Part shown: positions 34,195-43,077 of the stretch, piece after piece | Layout: the number at the start of each line of letters is the position of its first letter | Position numbering within the stretch: the first letter of the stretch is position 1 | Origin: Spirosoma sordidisoli | GTDB lineage: Bacteria; Bacteroidota; Bacteroidia; Cytophagales; Spirosomataceae | Direction of reading: 5' to 3' | Assembly: GCF_004138325.1 (NCBI RefSeq) | Contig: NZ_SBLB01000004.1 | Location: forward strand, 62,001 to 126,000 | Length of the DNA: 64,000 nt | Notes under the pieces: model-generated | What the model saw: only the letters and a program-made list of their open reading frames with translations | Databases searched by the model: none | What the model was told of the DNA's origin: nothing | Translations under genes and position numbers: made by a program

Positions 34195-35352
34195 ATGATT
34201 TACCTCGACAATAACGCCACAACCCGTCTTGATCCGCGCGTGCTTGACGCCATGATGCCCTTCCTGACCGATAACTTCGCCAACGCGGCCAGTACTCACC
34301 CGTTCGGTGTGTCGGCCCACGAAGCCGTGAAGGGAGCCCGGCAGCAACTGGCTGACCTGTTGCGGTGCGAAACCCACGAACTGGTGTTTACCTCCGGCGC
34401 AACCGAAGCCATCAATCTGGCTATTAAAGGCATTGCGGAGAGTTATCAGCACAAAGGAAAGCATATCGTTACCGTCCAGACGGAGCACAAGGCGGTGCTG
34501 GACGTTTGCCAGTATCTGGAGAAGCGCGGCTTTGAGGTAACGTACCTCCCCGTTCAACCCGACGGACTGCTCGATCTGAACGACATAAAAGCGGCCCTTC
34601 GACCGGATACCATTTTGGTGTCGGTGATGTGGGCCAATAATGAAACGGGCGTCATTCAGCCGATTGAGCAAATTGCCCAACGGGCTCACGAAGCCGGTGC
34701 CCTGTTCATGACCGATGCTACGCAGGCGGTGGGTAAGTTGCCGATTGATGTGGATGCGCTTGGTATCGATTTACTTACCTTCTCGGCACACAAATTTTAT
34801 GGCCCGAAAGGCATCGGTGGTCTGTTTGTCCGCCAACGACGTTCCCGGGCTGGACTGCCGAATAAAGTGAAATTGGAAGCCTTATTGCACGGGGGCGGTC
34901 ACGAGCGCGGTTTGCGGAGTGGCACCCTAAACGTGCCGGGTATTGTGGGCATGGGTATGGCAGCCGAACTGGCCCCCGTGGCTGACGCAAAGGAGACGCG
35001 AAGGCTCGCGTCTCTACGTGATCAACTCGAAACGGCACTCCTCGCCATTCCGGGAACGCGGGTTAATGGCAGTCGCGACCATCGGCTTTATAACACCACC
35101 AACATTTACTTCGAAAACTGCGACTCCGACGCGCTGATTATGGGCCTGGAAGGCATGGCTGTTTCGAACGGCTCGGCCTGTACGGCGGCTTCCATTGACC
35201 CGTCACACGTGTTGCTGGCTATGGGTCTGAACGAAACCGAAGCCTTCTCCTGCCTGCGCTTTAGCCTGGGGCGCTTCAACACCGAAGCCGATGTTACTAC
35301 TACTGTGAAAGCCATTAAGGAGGCAGTGGAGAGCTTGCGGGCGCTGGTTTAG
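34195..35352 (+). CDS. iscS: Cysteine desulfurase (IscS/NifS family)
   Basis: 385 residues. PLP enzyme that takes sulfur from cysteine for Fe-S clusters and tRNA thiolation. Landmarks: MIYLDNNATTRLDP, the EHKAV histidine, VMWANNETGVIQP, D174ATQAVGK, the PLP lysine K200 in TFSAHKFYGPKG, HGGGHERGLRSGT and the persulfide cysteine C329 in NGSACTAAS. Group I by the long loop around that cysteine. A 22-bp perfect palindrome lies inside the coding sequence (see separate entry) without breaking the frame. No iscU neighbour. Confidence 0.94.
   Translation: MIYLDNNATTRLDPRVLDAMMPFLTDNFANAASTHPFGVSAHEAVKGARQQLADLLRCETHELVFTSGATEAINLAIKGIAESYQHKGKHIVTVQTEHKAVLDVCQYLEKRGFEVTYLPVQPDGLLDLNDIKAALRPDTILVSVMWANNETGVIQPIEQIAQRAHEAGALFMTDATQAVGKLPIDVDALGIDLLTFSAHKFYGPKGIGGLFVRQRRSRAGLPNKVKLEALLHGGGHERGLRSGTLNVPGIVGMGMAAELAPVADAKETRRLASLRDQLETALLAIPGTRVNGSRDHRLYNTTNIYFENCDSDALIMGLEGMAVSNGSACTAASIDPSHVLLAMGLNETEAFSCLRFSLGRFNTEADVTTTVKAIKEAVESLRALV
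34993..35014. repeat. Perfect palindrome within the cysteine desulfurase gene
   Basis: GAGACGCGA, loop AGGC, TCGCGTCTC: 9-bp arms with a 4-nt loop. The AGACGCGA...TCGCGTCT type recurs as an intergenic element in related genomes as far as I remember. Here it encodes ETRRLAS in frame. Confidence 0.7.
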
Positions 35353-35355
35353 CGG

Positions 35356-35402
35356 ATTAATCAAGTAAATTTATATCTTCGTTGGAAATTTACTTGATTA
35401 AT
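35356..35402 (+). promoter_or_regulatory. Operator-like perfect 17-bp inverted repeat over the promoter of the AAA_14 gene
   Basis: ATTAATCAAGTAAATTT (35356-35372) and its complement (35386-35402) with a 13-nt spacer. The spacer region holds TATCTTCG (35374-35381), close to TAnnTTTG. The second arm includes the first two bases of the ATG (35401). Confidence 0.7.
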
Positions 35403-36573
35403 GTTTGCCCGTCACCTTCAAAAGTTACTCGAAACCAGTATAAGCTATTTCCCGGCTGTGGCTGTATTGGGTCCACGTCAGGTAGGCAAGACTACACTGG
35501 TCAAAACACTGCTAAGTACTTCCGAAAAAGAAGTTATTTATCTGGATTTGGAATACTTTGCCGATCAAAATCGGCTGCGGGAGCCCGATCTTTTTTTTCA
35601 GGCTAATCAGGATAAGGTGGTCGTGCTGGATGAAATTCAGCGGATGCCCCAGTTGTTCCCCTTGTTGCGGTCCTTGATTGATCAGCACCGGATTCCCGGT
35701 CGGTTTGTCCTGCTGGGGTCTGCGTCGCCGGATCTACTCAAGAACTCATCCGAAACCCTGGCGGGCCGGGTTGTTTACCTGGAACTTGCTCCTTTACATC
35801 TGCTGGAAGTAGAAGCGCAATACAACTACCGCGATCATTGGATACGGGGCGGCTTCCCCGATGCGCTGCAAGCGCCGACTGAACCGATTTGGCAACTCTG
35901 GATGGATAGCTTTATTCAAACGTATGTACAGCGCGACCTGCCCGACCTGGGTTTGTCGGCTCCGGCTTCTACCGTTCGTAATTTGCTGACTATGCTGGCA
36001 GGTATCCAGGGAGGGCAACTGAATTACAGCGATATAGCCCGCTCGCTTGATTTGTCCGTATCAACCGTTCAGAACTACATCAGTTTTCTGGAAAATGCGT
36101 ATTTGGTTCGTCGGTTGCCGCCCTTCTTTGTCAATATCGGCAAACGATTGGTGAAGGCTCCCAAAGTCTTTGTGCGCGATAGCGGCCTGGTACATCGGCT
36201 AACGGGTATCGATGATTTCAATGCATTATTGGGTAGTGTGTTGTTAGGCGCTTCGTGGGAAGGCTATGTTGTGCAGCAAATTGTTTCGCGGCTGGCCCAG
36301 AACGTAACGCCCTATTACTACCGGACGCAAAATGGAGCCGAATTGGATTTGTTGCTGGTGAAAGGCGTTAAGCCGGTTGTTGCGCTGGAAATTCGGTACT
36401 CCAACGCCCCCAATTTAACACGCGGAAACACGCAGGCTATTATGGACCTCAGCCTGGAACAAACCCTGATTGTTACGCCCGAAGCCGACGGCTACTGGTT
36501 ACGAAAAGATGTTCGCGTATGCAGCATTACCAACGTTTGGGAGGTTCTGGCGGAGTCAGGTGTGTTGGCTTAA
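35401..36573 (+). CDS. AAA_14 ATPase with DUF4143 domain
   Basis: 390 residues. Walker A GPRQVGKT (24-31), Walker B KVVVLDEIQRMP, sensor FVLLGSASPDLLK, and a conserved AGRVVYLELAPLHLLE. The middle holds a winged-helix-like stretch (LNYSDIARSLDLSVSTVQNYISFLENAYLVRRLPPF) and the C-terminus the DUF4143 PD-(D/E)XK-like fold (YYYRTQNGAELDLLL, VALEIRYS). This family is abundant and mobile in Bacteroidota and archaea; the function is unknown. The perfect palindrome over its promoter suggests autoregulation through the winged helix (inference). The DUF2442 remnant follows 22 nt downstream. Confidence 0.92.
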   Translation: MFARHLQKLLETSISYFPAVAVLGPRQVGKTTLVKTLLSTSEKEVIYLDLEYFADQNRLREPDLFFQANQDKVVVLDEIQRMPQLFPLLRSLIDQHRIPGRFVLLGSASPDLLKNSSETLAGRVVYLELAPLHLLEVEAQYNYRDHWIRGGFPDALQAPTEPIWQLWMDSFIQTYVQRDLPDLGLSAPASTVRNLLTMLAGIQGGQLNYSDIARSLDLSVSTVQNYISFLENAYLVRRLPPFFVNIGKRLVKAPKVFVRDSGLVHRLTGIDDFNALLGSVLLGASWEGYVVQQIVSRLAQNVTPYYYRTQNGAELDLLLVKGVKPVVALEIRYSNAPNLTRGNTQAIMDLSLEQTLIVTPEADGYWLRKDVRVCSITNVWEVLAESGVLA

Positions 36574-36595
36574 ATCTTAAAAAACTAGGAGAACG

Positions 36596-36850
36596 ATGGC
36601 AGTAACAGGAGCCGAACACGTAGAAAAGCACCGTTTGCGGTTAAGTTTCTCAGATGGAACTACGCAAGTCGTTGACTTTGGGCCTTTTCTATTGAACCAT
36701 CCTTACCCACAGCACGACAAATACCACCGTTTGGCCAACTTCAAGCGCTTCCGAATCGAGCGCGGTAACGTAGTCTGAGGACGGGATTGGGATTTGATTT
36801 TCCCCGTCTCGCAATTGCATCAGGGGTATGTGGGGCCAGCGGTGTATTGA
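36596..36850 (+). pseudogene. DUF2442 gene, copy 1, with nonsense codon at position 61
   Basis: Preceded by AGGAG 7 nt before the ATG. The frame reads MAVTGAEHVEKHRLRLSFSDGTTQVVDF... to a TGA at codon 61; reading on gives the normal DUF2442 ending (GRDWDLIFPVSQLHQGYVGPAVY in pieces) and a stop at 36850, 85 codons in all. Copy 2 has TGG at the same codon, so Trp61 became a stop. The 60-residue fragment might still be made. DUF2442 proteins often pair with DUF4160 partners; none is here. Confidence 0.85.
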
Positions 36851-36857
36851 TCGAGCA

Positions 36858-37268
36858 TTATAATACGGTAATTTTCAATTTGGTGTGATGGCGAATGAGG
36901 TTAAACTCAGAGCCGTTAAATGTGATAAGCTCATCACAATATTGTTCAGCAATGGCTGTATGCAAACAGTCGCTGGTGTGATAAAAACTCACCTTGTAAG
37001 CTATCTGAGTCGCTCGTTTCAAATGATCTAACGTAACGCTTACTGGATCGGCCGCGTATAAGCTTGATACATAGCTGGTTATGGCGTCTCGATTTTCGCC
37101 ACACTTGGCGAGTGCAAAGCCGAGTTCATTGAGCGAATGGATAGAAATAAAAAGCAGGCCCTTATCGGTGGCCTGCTTCACTGCCTTTATGGCTATTGGG
37201 TGGAGTTGTGGTGCCTGCTTCTGGATGACAAAGAAGTTGACCAGCACATCGGTATCAATATAGATCAT
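36858..37268 (-). CDS. PIN-domain toxin (VapC-like)
   Basis: 136 residues. The PIN nuclease acidic residues are in YIDTDVLVNFF, HSLNELGFAL and YHTSDCLHTAIAEQY, with FNGSEFNLI near the end. VapC-like toxins cleave RNA, often tRNA or rRNA. Its ATG shares one base with the antitoxin stop (TGATG), the typical antitoxin-first arrangement. The pair is bracketed by two copies of the same DUF2442 gene. Confidence 0.9.
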   Translation of the reverse strand: MIYIDTDVLVNFFVIQKQAPQLHPIAIKAVKQATDKGLLFISIHSLNELGFALAKCGENRDAITSYVSSLYAADPVSVTLDHLKRATQIAYKVSFYHTSDCLHTAIAEQYCDELITFNGSEFNLIRHHTKLKITVL

Positions 37269-37537
37269 CAGTGATTACCTTGCCAGTACATTTCATCAAT
37301 AAGTTTATTGATGTCCACATCGGCATCTATAGTTTTGGGTGGGTGTTGCATTTGCGTCTCCTGCAATTGTTTGAACATATTCTGTTGCGTGATAACACGC
37401 TGCTCCTCAACTGACAGCCGTTTTTCGGGACCATTCACTGTGATTATGATAGTTCCGTCTTCAGCAAAATGACTCTTGAGCTTCTCTAACCACCCAAGAG
37501 TTAGTTCCTCTTTTTTGATTACAAACGTTGCTTCCAT
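37268..37537 (-). CDS. Antitoxin of the PIN toxin
   Basis: ATG 37537 (MEATFVIKKEELTLGWLEKLK) gives 89 residues; the longer frame upstream carries no family resemblance. An N-terminal strand-helix part (FVIKKEELTLGWLEKLKSHF, IIITVNGPEKR) may be the DNA-binding half and the C-terminal acidic tail (DADVDINKLIDEMYWQGNH) the toxin-binding half. It overlaps the PIN gene by one base. No exact family named. Confidence 0.8.
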   Translation of the reverse strand: MEATFVIKKEELTLGWLEKLKSHFAEDGTIIITVNGPEKRLSVEEQRVITQQNMFKQLQETQMQHPPKTIDADVDINKLIDEMYWQGNH

Positions 37538-37621
37538 AGTCGTATGTGATTGACTGTTGGCAAGATAACGAAATTTCGACCTGCTTTGTGCTGGTATAAA
37601 CGCTGGAGAGCTATCAGAGCG

Positions 37622-37876
37622 CTGGCAGTAACAGGAGCAGAACACGTAGAAAAGCACCATTTACGGTTGCGTTTATCAGCTGGAACTACGTAAGTCGTTG
37701 ATTTTGGGCCTTTTCTATTGCACCACCCTCATTCTCAGCACAACAAATACCTCCATTTAGCCCACTTCAAGCGCTTTTATATCGAGTGCGGCAACCTAGC
37801 CTGGGGCCACCATCGAGATTTAATTTTCCCCGTAGCGCAGTTGGATCAGGGGTATGTGGCACCGGCGGTTTATTGA
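37622..37876 (+). pseudogene. DUF2442 gene, copy 2, decayed
   Basis: 85 codons aligned over their whole length with copy 1. The start is CTG instead of ATG, and codon 24 (CAA in copy 1) is TAA. Codon 61 is still TGG. Remaining residues are DUF2442-like (HFKRFYIECGNLAWGHHRDLIFPVAQ in pieces). It shares the upstream GGCAGTAACAGGAGC with copy 1. Not expressed as an intact protein. Confidence 0.85.
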
Positions 37877-38058
37877 ACTATCCTTGGGGTATCGTTAGTA
37901 GAAGTCAGTGAACGAGGCCGACCGACACAGACTTCACGCCACAATTATTCTTCCAGCCGGAATTTTACTTTGTGTTTTTATATATCCAGTTGACCACCAT
38001 TGTAAATAGCTGTGTCTGCATGAGTCGTTCAAAAACTCGGCGTGTACCCACGACAGCA

Positions 38059-39024
38059 TCACGCCCTGAACCGCTCTTTCAGATGCCAATCGAAACCTTC
38101 TCGGTTAGGATAATGCACCGCCCCAACTGGTAATCGAAGCGGCTGACCGTGAAACTGACGGAGGTTGTACGGACTGGCTATATTGTCGGTCAGCAAAGGA
38201 GACACGATCACCCTGAATTGATCATCTACCCCGATCATACCCCGGTCGAAAGCGGTGTGTAATGTCGGGCATAAGGCAATGCCGTTCGTGACCCTATCGT
38301 CACCAGAAATACTGATCGGAACAATATGGCAGGCCTCAACCAGTGACGAGCCACCTACAGCAATGACTTTCATGCCCGAGATGGCGCAGGTAAAATCATA
38401 TACTTTGGGCACCAGCCTCTTGAACAGGCCCCCGCGTACAAAACGTGTCTCTTCGTCGTCGGTGGTTGGTTGCAGAGTTGTCTGATACGCCACCGTCCGC
38501 TCGTTTAGCAGATAGGTTTCGAGATCCTGCACATAGCTACGCCCAGCCTGCTTAACCTGTATAAATTCGGCTTTGCGAGTTGGGAAGTACGTGTCCAGAA
38601 GTGCATTTTTCAGAATCTGCCGCGGCATATCGGTCGTCAGCAACCGGTAGAGATCATCGGTAAAGCAGGCGTAATCGAGTCGATCACTAAGTACCTGCAC
38701 ACTTTTGATATGGGAGTCGATGGTGGCCCCTGCTTTCGGACTCAGTAGCCAGAACCCTTCGTTTTTGAGGTAGAAGAAAGGCTGCGTAAAGTCATCTGTA
38801 TGAGCGGTGTCGACCAGCAGGGCGAAGTTCTCCTTAAAGGTAGCCACCAGTTCAGGCGTGATGCCAATTCGATTCTCTGTAATATGCTGCTGCTCGATCA
38901 ACTCCAAGAGCGTTAGCAGAAAAACCGGCTTATGGGGTGCTTTGCCATAGGGAGTCCCCCCCTGCCTGAGTGTGGTAAATTTTCGTTTATAAACCGCCAG
39001 ACGTTGAGTTTCGGCTGTATTCAT
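38059..39024 (-). CDS. HNH endonuclease with ScoMcrA-type N-terminal domain
   Basis: 321 residues. The N-terminal part (YGKAPHKPVFLLTLLELIEQQ, about residues 22-42, and the following helical region) resembles the sulfur-binding domain found in phosphorothioate-dependent McrA-like restriction enzymes. The C-terminal HNH_2 domain shows YDFTCAISGMKV, VEACHIVPISISGDDRVTNGIALCPTLHTAFDRGMI (His, Asn, His of HNH). Expected to cut modified or foreign DNA. No modification genes (dnd/ssp) lie in the window, which fits a stand-alone type IV enzyme. The modification recognised is not proved. Confidence 0.8.
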   Translation of the reverse strand: MNTAETQRLAVYKRKFTTLRQGGTPYGKAPHKPVFLLTLLELIEQQHITENRIGITPELVATFKENFALLVDTAHTDDFTQPFFYLKNEGFWLLSPKAGATIDSHIKSVQVLSDRLDYACFTDDLYRLLTTDMPRQILKNALLDTYFPTRKAEFIQVKQAGRSYVQDLETYLLNERTVAYQTTLQPTTDDEETRFVRGGLFKRLVPKVYDFTCAISGMKVIAVGGSSLVEACHIVPISISGDDRVTNGIALCPTLHTAFDRGMIGVDDQFRVIVSPLLTDNIASPYNLRQFHGQPLRLPVGAVHYPNREGFDWHLKERFRA

Positions 39025-39129
39025 GAGTCAGGACATTGATCGTCAAATATGCAGAAACTACCGGATTGACGATACTATCGGACAAAATCCTATTTTTAAA
39101 CGCCCAATCATTTTTAACAGACAACCTGC

Positions 39130-40599
39130 ATGAAAACACCACTCCTGGCGCTTACCCTGCTGCCCCTGCTGACGCTGGCCCAGCCCAAACCGAAAAAGGC
39201 GGCCCTGCCCGCCCCTGACAAAGACAAACAGACCGTACTGGCCAACCTCGACAATCGATTCGGCGAGTACGCGGGTATTTCGAAACAGATCTGGGATTTT
39301 GCCGAACTCGGGTACCAGGAAGAAAAAAGCTCGCTGCTGCTGCAGGAACAACTGAAAAAAGAAGGGTTCGACGTTCAGGCGGGCGTGGCCGGTATTCCAA
39401 CGGCTTTCGTGGCTACCTACGGCAGCGGCAAACCTGTAATCGGTATTCTCGGGGAGTACGATGCCCTGCCCGGTCTGGCTACCGAAGCCAAACCCGAGTT
39501 TACACCCATTGCCGGCCAGAAAGGAGGCCACGGCTGCGGCCATAACCTGTTCGGTACGGCGTCGATGGCCGCGGCCGTTGAGGTCAAAAACTGGCTGAAA
39601 TCGACGGGACGACCGGGTACGGTCAAGATCTACGGGTGCCCGGCCGAAGAGGGCGGCTCCGGAAAAGTGTATATGGTGCGCGAAGGCCTCTTCAACGGCG
39701 TCGATGTGGTGCTGCACTGGCACCCCGGCTCGCAGAATGCCGCCGATGCGGGCACCTCGCTGGCCAACAAGAACGCCAAATTCCGGTTTCGGGGCATCGC
39801 GGCCCACGCAGCAGCCTCGCCCGAACGCGGCCGGTCGGCCCTGGACGGGGTAGAAGCGATGAACTATATGGTAAACATGATGCGTGAACACATCCCGTCC
39901 GACACCCGGATTCACTACGTCATCACCAAAGGGGGCGAAGCACCCAACGTCGTACCGGCTTTCGCGGAGGTATACTATTACGCCCGCCACAAAGACCGCG
40001 AGGTGCTGCAAAGCGTCTGGAAACGCATCGAAAACGCAGCCGAAGGAGCCGCCAAAGGAACCGGCACCAAAGTGGAGTGGGAAGTGCTGGGGGGCGTTTT
40101 TAACCTGCTGCCCAACGTAACCCTGGCCGAGGTGATGCACCAGAACCTGAAAACCGTTGGCGGGATTACCTATACCCCCGACGAAACGGCTTTTGCTCAG
40201 AAAATCAGCGAAACCTTCGGCGAAGGCCAGAAAGTACCCATCACCAACGCGGCCCTCGTCAAAGACTTCCGCGATGCGTCAGAAAGCGCGACCAGTGGCG
40301 GCTCTACCGACGTGGGCGATGTGAGCTGGACCGTGCCGACGGTAGGCCTCTCAACGGCCACCTGGGTACCCGGCTCATCGGCCCACAGCTGGCAGTCGAC
40401 GGCGGCCAGCGGGATGAGCATTGGCCAGAAAGGTATGATCGTAGCGGCCAAGACCTTAGCGCTAACGGCCCTCGATTTGTACAAAAGCCCGGCCCTGATC
40501 GAGAAAGCCCGCGCCGAGTGGGTACAGAAGCGCGGCCAGGATTTCAAATACGAAGCCCTGCTCGGCGACCGGAAACCCGCGCTGGACTACCGTAAATAA
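39130..40599 (+). CDS. AbgB-like amidohydrolase (M20 family), exported
   Basis: 489 residues with a signal peptide (MKTPLLALTLLPLLTLAQ). The M20/AbgB pattern: IWDFAELGYQEEKSS, GILGEYDALPGLA, KGGHGCGHNLFG (metal His, Cys), CPAEEGGSGK (Glu pair), HWHPGSQNAADAG, and the dimerisation domain AAHAAASPERGRSALDGVEAMN. Close relatives split p-aminobenzoyl-glutamate or related acyl-amino acids. The periplasmic location suggests scavenging of peptides or folate fragments. Single gene with unrelated neighbours. Confidence 0.9.
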   Translation: MKTPLLALTLLPLLTLAQPKPKKAALPAPDKDKQTVLANLDNRFGEYAGISKQIWDFAELGYQEEKSSLLLQEQLKKEGFDVQAGVAGIPTAFVATYGSGKPVIGILGEYDALPGLATEAKPEFTPIAGQKGGHGCGHNLFGTASMAAAVEVKNWLKSTGRPGTVKIYGCPAEEGGSGKVYMVREGLFNGVDVVLHWHPGSQNAADAGTSLANKNAKFRFRGIAAHAAASPERGRSALDGVEAMNYMVNMMREHIPSDTRIHYVITKGGEAPNVVPAFAEVYYYARHKDREVLQSVWKRIENAAEGAAKGTGTKVEWEVLGGVFNLLPNVTLAEVMHQNLKTVGGITYTPDETAFAQKISETFGEGQKVPITNAALVKDFRDASESATSGGSTDVGDVSWTVPTVGLSTATWVPGSSAHSWQSTAASGMSIGQKGMIVAAKTLALTALDLYKSPALIEKARAEWVQKRGQDFKYEALLGDRKPALDYRK

Positions 40600-40610
40600 G
40601 ACGGAGTGTG

Positions 40611-40697
40611 TACCTTTGGAGCAAATTTTATGGAGTGATTACGTGATTGAGTGATTGAGCGAATAGCTGCGCTATGAACCAACTACTCAATCACGTA
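40611..40697 (+). promoter_or_regulatory. Promoter box and structured leader of aspS
   Basis: TACCTTTG (40611-40618) fits the -7 box. Downstream, TACGTGATTGAGT (40640-40652) and its exact complement (40685-40697) enclose a second hairpin ATAGC-TGC-GCTAT (40663-40675). No T-run follows, so it is not a simple terminator. Confidence 0.5.
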
Positions 40698-40720
40698 CTC
40701 GCTAACTTACTACTCGTAAA

Positions 40721-42502
40721 ATGCTTCGAACGCACACGTGCGGAGAACTCCGCCTTTCTGACGCCAGCACGACCGTTACCCTGTCGGGTTGGGTACAAAC
40801 CATCCGCGATAAAGGAGGTGTACTCTGGATTGACCTCCGCGACCGCTATGGCATCACCCAGTTAATCCTTGAAGAAGGCGTAACAGCCGCCGACCTGTTT
40901 GCTACCGCCCGCACGCTGGGCCGCGAGTTTGTGCTACAGGCAACCGGGCAGGTTGTGGAACGGAAATCGAAAAACCCAAATATCCCCACCGGCGACGTTG
41001 AAGTACGCGTATCGGCCCTGACGGTGCTGAACCCCGCCAAACTGCCGCCTTTCCTGATCGAAGACGAAACCGACGGGGGCGACGACCTCCGCATGAAGTA
41101 CCGCTACCTCGACCTGCGCCGGAATCCGGTACGCCGGAATCTCGAACTGCGGCACCGGATGGCCCAGCAAACGCGGCTGTACATGGACGGGCAGCAGTTT
41201 ATTGAGGTCGAAACGCCGGTTCTGATCAAGTCGACACCCGAAGGAGCGCGCGATTTTGTGGTGCCCAGCCGCATGAATCCCGGCGAGTTTTATGCCCTGC
41301 CGCAATCGCCCCAGACGTTTAAACAGCTGCTGATGGTATCGGGCTTCGACCGCTACTACCAGATTGTGAAGTGTTTTCGCGATGAAGACCTGCGTGCCGA
41401 CCGCCAGCCCGAATTCACCCAGATCGACTGCGAAATGTCGTTCGTCGAGCAGGAAGATATTCTGCAGATGTTCGAAGGACTGGTGCGCCACCTGTTCAAA
41501 GCCGTGAAAGGCATTGACCTGGCCAGCGTACCGCGCATGACTTACGCCGACGCCATGCGGCTCTACGGCTCCGATAAACCCGATACCCGCTTTGGCATGG
41601 AGTTCGCCGAACTGAAAGCGGTCCACCAATCCGGTACGTTCGACACCGTTGACCTTACGTCGGGCAAAGGATTCGGCGTCTTCGACTCGGCCGAGATCGT
41701 TGTCGGCATCAACGCGCCGGGCTGTGCGTCCTACACCCGCAAGCAGCTCGACGAGTTGACCGAATGGATAAAACGGCCCCAAATCGGCGCCAAAGGCCTG
41801 ATTTATGTTCGCTACAACGAAGATGGCAGCCTGAAATCGTCGGTCGATAAGTTCTATACCGAGAGTGAGCTGAAGGCCTGGGCCGAACGGTTCGGGGCCA
41901 AGCCGGGCGATCTGATGCTGATCATTTCGGGCGATGCGGCCAAAGCCCGCAAGCAGCTGAACGAACTGCGGCTGGAGATGGGAACCCGGCTGGGCCTGCG
42001 CGATCCGAACGTGTTCAGCACGCTCTGGGTACTCGACTTTCCGCTGCTCGAATACGGCGAAGAAGAGGAACGCTGGTTTGCTATGCACCACCCCTTTACC
42101 TCGCCCAAACCAGAAGATATCCCGCTGCTGGAAACCGACCCCGGCGCCGTACGGGCCAACGCCTACGACCTGGTCATCAACGGCACCGAAGTAGGGGGTG
42201 GGTCTATCCGGATTTTTAACCGCGACCTGCAGGCCCGGATGTTCAGCCTGCTCGGCTTTTCGGACGAAGAAGCCAAAGCGCAGTTCGGCTTCCTGATGGA
42301 TGCGTTCGAGTTCGGGGCGCCCCCACACGGTGGCATTGCGTTCGGTTTCGACCGGTTGTGTTCGCTCTTCGGCGGGGCCGACTCGATCCGCGATTTCATT
42401 GCGTTCCCGAAAAACAATTCCGGCCGCGATGTTATGATCGATTCTCCCTCAACGATTGCCGACAAGCAACTCGACGAACTGAAAATCAGGACGGTTGTCT
42501 AA
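40721..42502 (+). CDS. aspS: Aspartyl-tRNA synthetase
   Basis: 593 residues. Class II synthetase: OB-fold anticodon domain ([24 protein letters not shown]), motif 1 region, motif 2 ([25 protein letters not shown]), the bacterial GAD insertion, and motif 3 ([13 protein letters not shown]). The bacterial type. Charges tRNA-Asp in the cytoplasm. A structured leader precedes it and a terminator follows. Confidence 0.97.
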   Translation: MLRTHTCGELRLSDASTTVTLSGWVQTIRDKGGVLWIDLRDRYGITQLILEEGVTAADLFATARTLGREFVLQATGQVVERKSKNPNIPTGDVEVRVSALTVLNPAKLPPFLIEDETDGGDDLRMKYRYLDLRRNPVRRNLELRHRMAQQTRLYMDGQQFIEVETPVLIKSTPEGARDFVVPSRMNPGEFYALPQSPQTFKQLLMVSGFDRYYQIVKCFRDEDLRADRQPEFTQIDCEMSFVEQEDILQMFEGLVRHLFKAVKGIDLASVPRMTYADAMRLYGSDKPDTRFGMEFAELKAVHQSGTFDTVDLTSGKGFGVFDSAEIVVGINAPGCASYTRKQLDELTEWIKRPQIGAKGLIYVRYNEDGSLKSSVDKFYTESELKAWAERFGAKPGDLMLIISGDAAKARKQLNELRLEMGTRLGLRDPNVFSTLWVLDFPLLEYGEEEERWFAMHHPFTSPKPEDIPLLETDPGAVRANAYDLVINGTEVGGGSIRIFNRDLQARMFSLLGFSDEEAKAQFGFLMDAFEFGAPPHGGIAFGFDRLCSLFGGADSIRDFIAFPKNNSGRDVMIDSPSTIADKQLDELKIRTVV

Positions 42503-42524
42503 CCCCAGCCCTGTACTTTATACG

Positions 42525-42562
42525 AACCCCTGGTAGTGGCCAAAGCCCTGCCAGGGGTTTTT
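42525..42562 (+). terminator. Terminator of aspS
   Basis: A 9-bp stem AACCCCTGG / CCAGGGGTT (42525-42533 and 42551-42559) followed by T residues. Confidence 0.8.
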
Positions 42563-42700
42563 CAATGAATGACCCGGCTGCTCTTCGCTCATTTACATCG
42601 AATGATAAAACCACTGTTGCTTCGTCGATAAACGAAAGCCGGACAAGCTCTAGTAAACCCGCTCCGACCAGCCCGATCCAACCAGGCCCAACGACCTGTT

Positions 42701-42770
42701 TTTGTCATGCTGAAGCAGGAAGCCTCTCAAAGCAGTCGGCCGAAGAGGCTTCCTGCGCCAGCATGACAAA
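42701..42770. repeat. Long imperfect hairpin (TTTGTCATGCTG type palindrome)
   Basis: TTTGTCATGCTG (42701-42712) and GCAGGAAGCCTCT (42715-42727) pair with AGAGGCTTCCTGC (42744-42756) and CAGCATGACAAA (42759-42770): 25 bp with a 2x2 internal loop and a 16-nt loop. Similar palindromes are scattered in Bacteroidota genomes. The rest of 42563-43077 is AT-rich and holds no gene. Confidence 0.85.
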
Positions 42771-43016
42771 TAACTCAATGAAGTAATGCGCTTCTACAGC
42801 GTAATTCCTGTACTTATTTTAGGCTACGTTCAGAAAAATAATACGTAAAGCACACTGTCACACTCAATCATTAAGTTAACATATATACAAAAAATAGCTA
42901 ATTGCGTCGCTAATAAATTTACGTTTCATCAAAAACAAAAATTATTTATAGTCGTTTAGGCCTAATTATTGCTTATCGAGAATCAGTACCCAACCATATG
43001 GCCATACTGCACTGCC

Positions 43017-43047
43017 TTCCTAATAGACACTAGGAATAGTAGATTTG
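43017..43047 (+). promoter_or_regulatory. Promoter of the first SASA esterase gene
   Basis: TAGATTTG (43040-43047) with TTC 20 nt upstream (43017-43019), one mismatch from TTG. Transcription would start about 25 nt before the TTG start codon at 43078. Confidence 0.55.
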
Positions 43048-43077
43048 TAAGTACCCATCTGATTCCGTCCAACGCCC

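Noticed and set aside
40640-40697. Terminator of the amidohydrolase gene
   Set aside because: No T-run follows on the plus strand and a promoter-like box precedes it; left as a leader structure.
42358-42786. Plus-strand frame after aspS
   Set aside because: It starts inside aspS in another frame, runs through the terminator and the palindrome, and has no domain.
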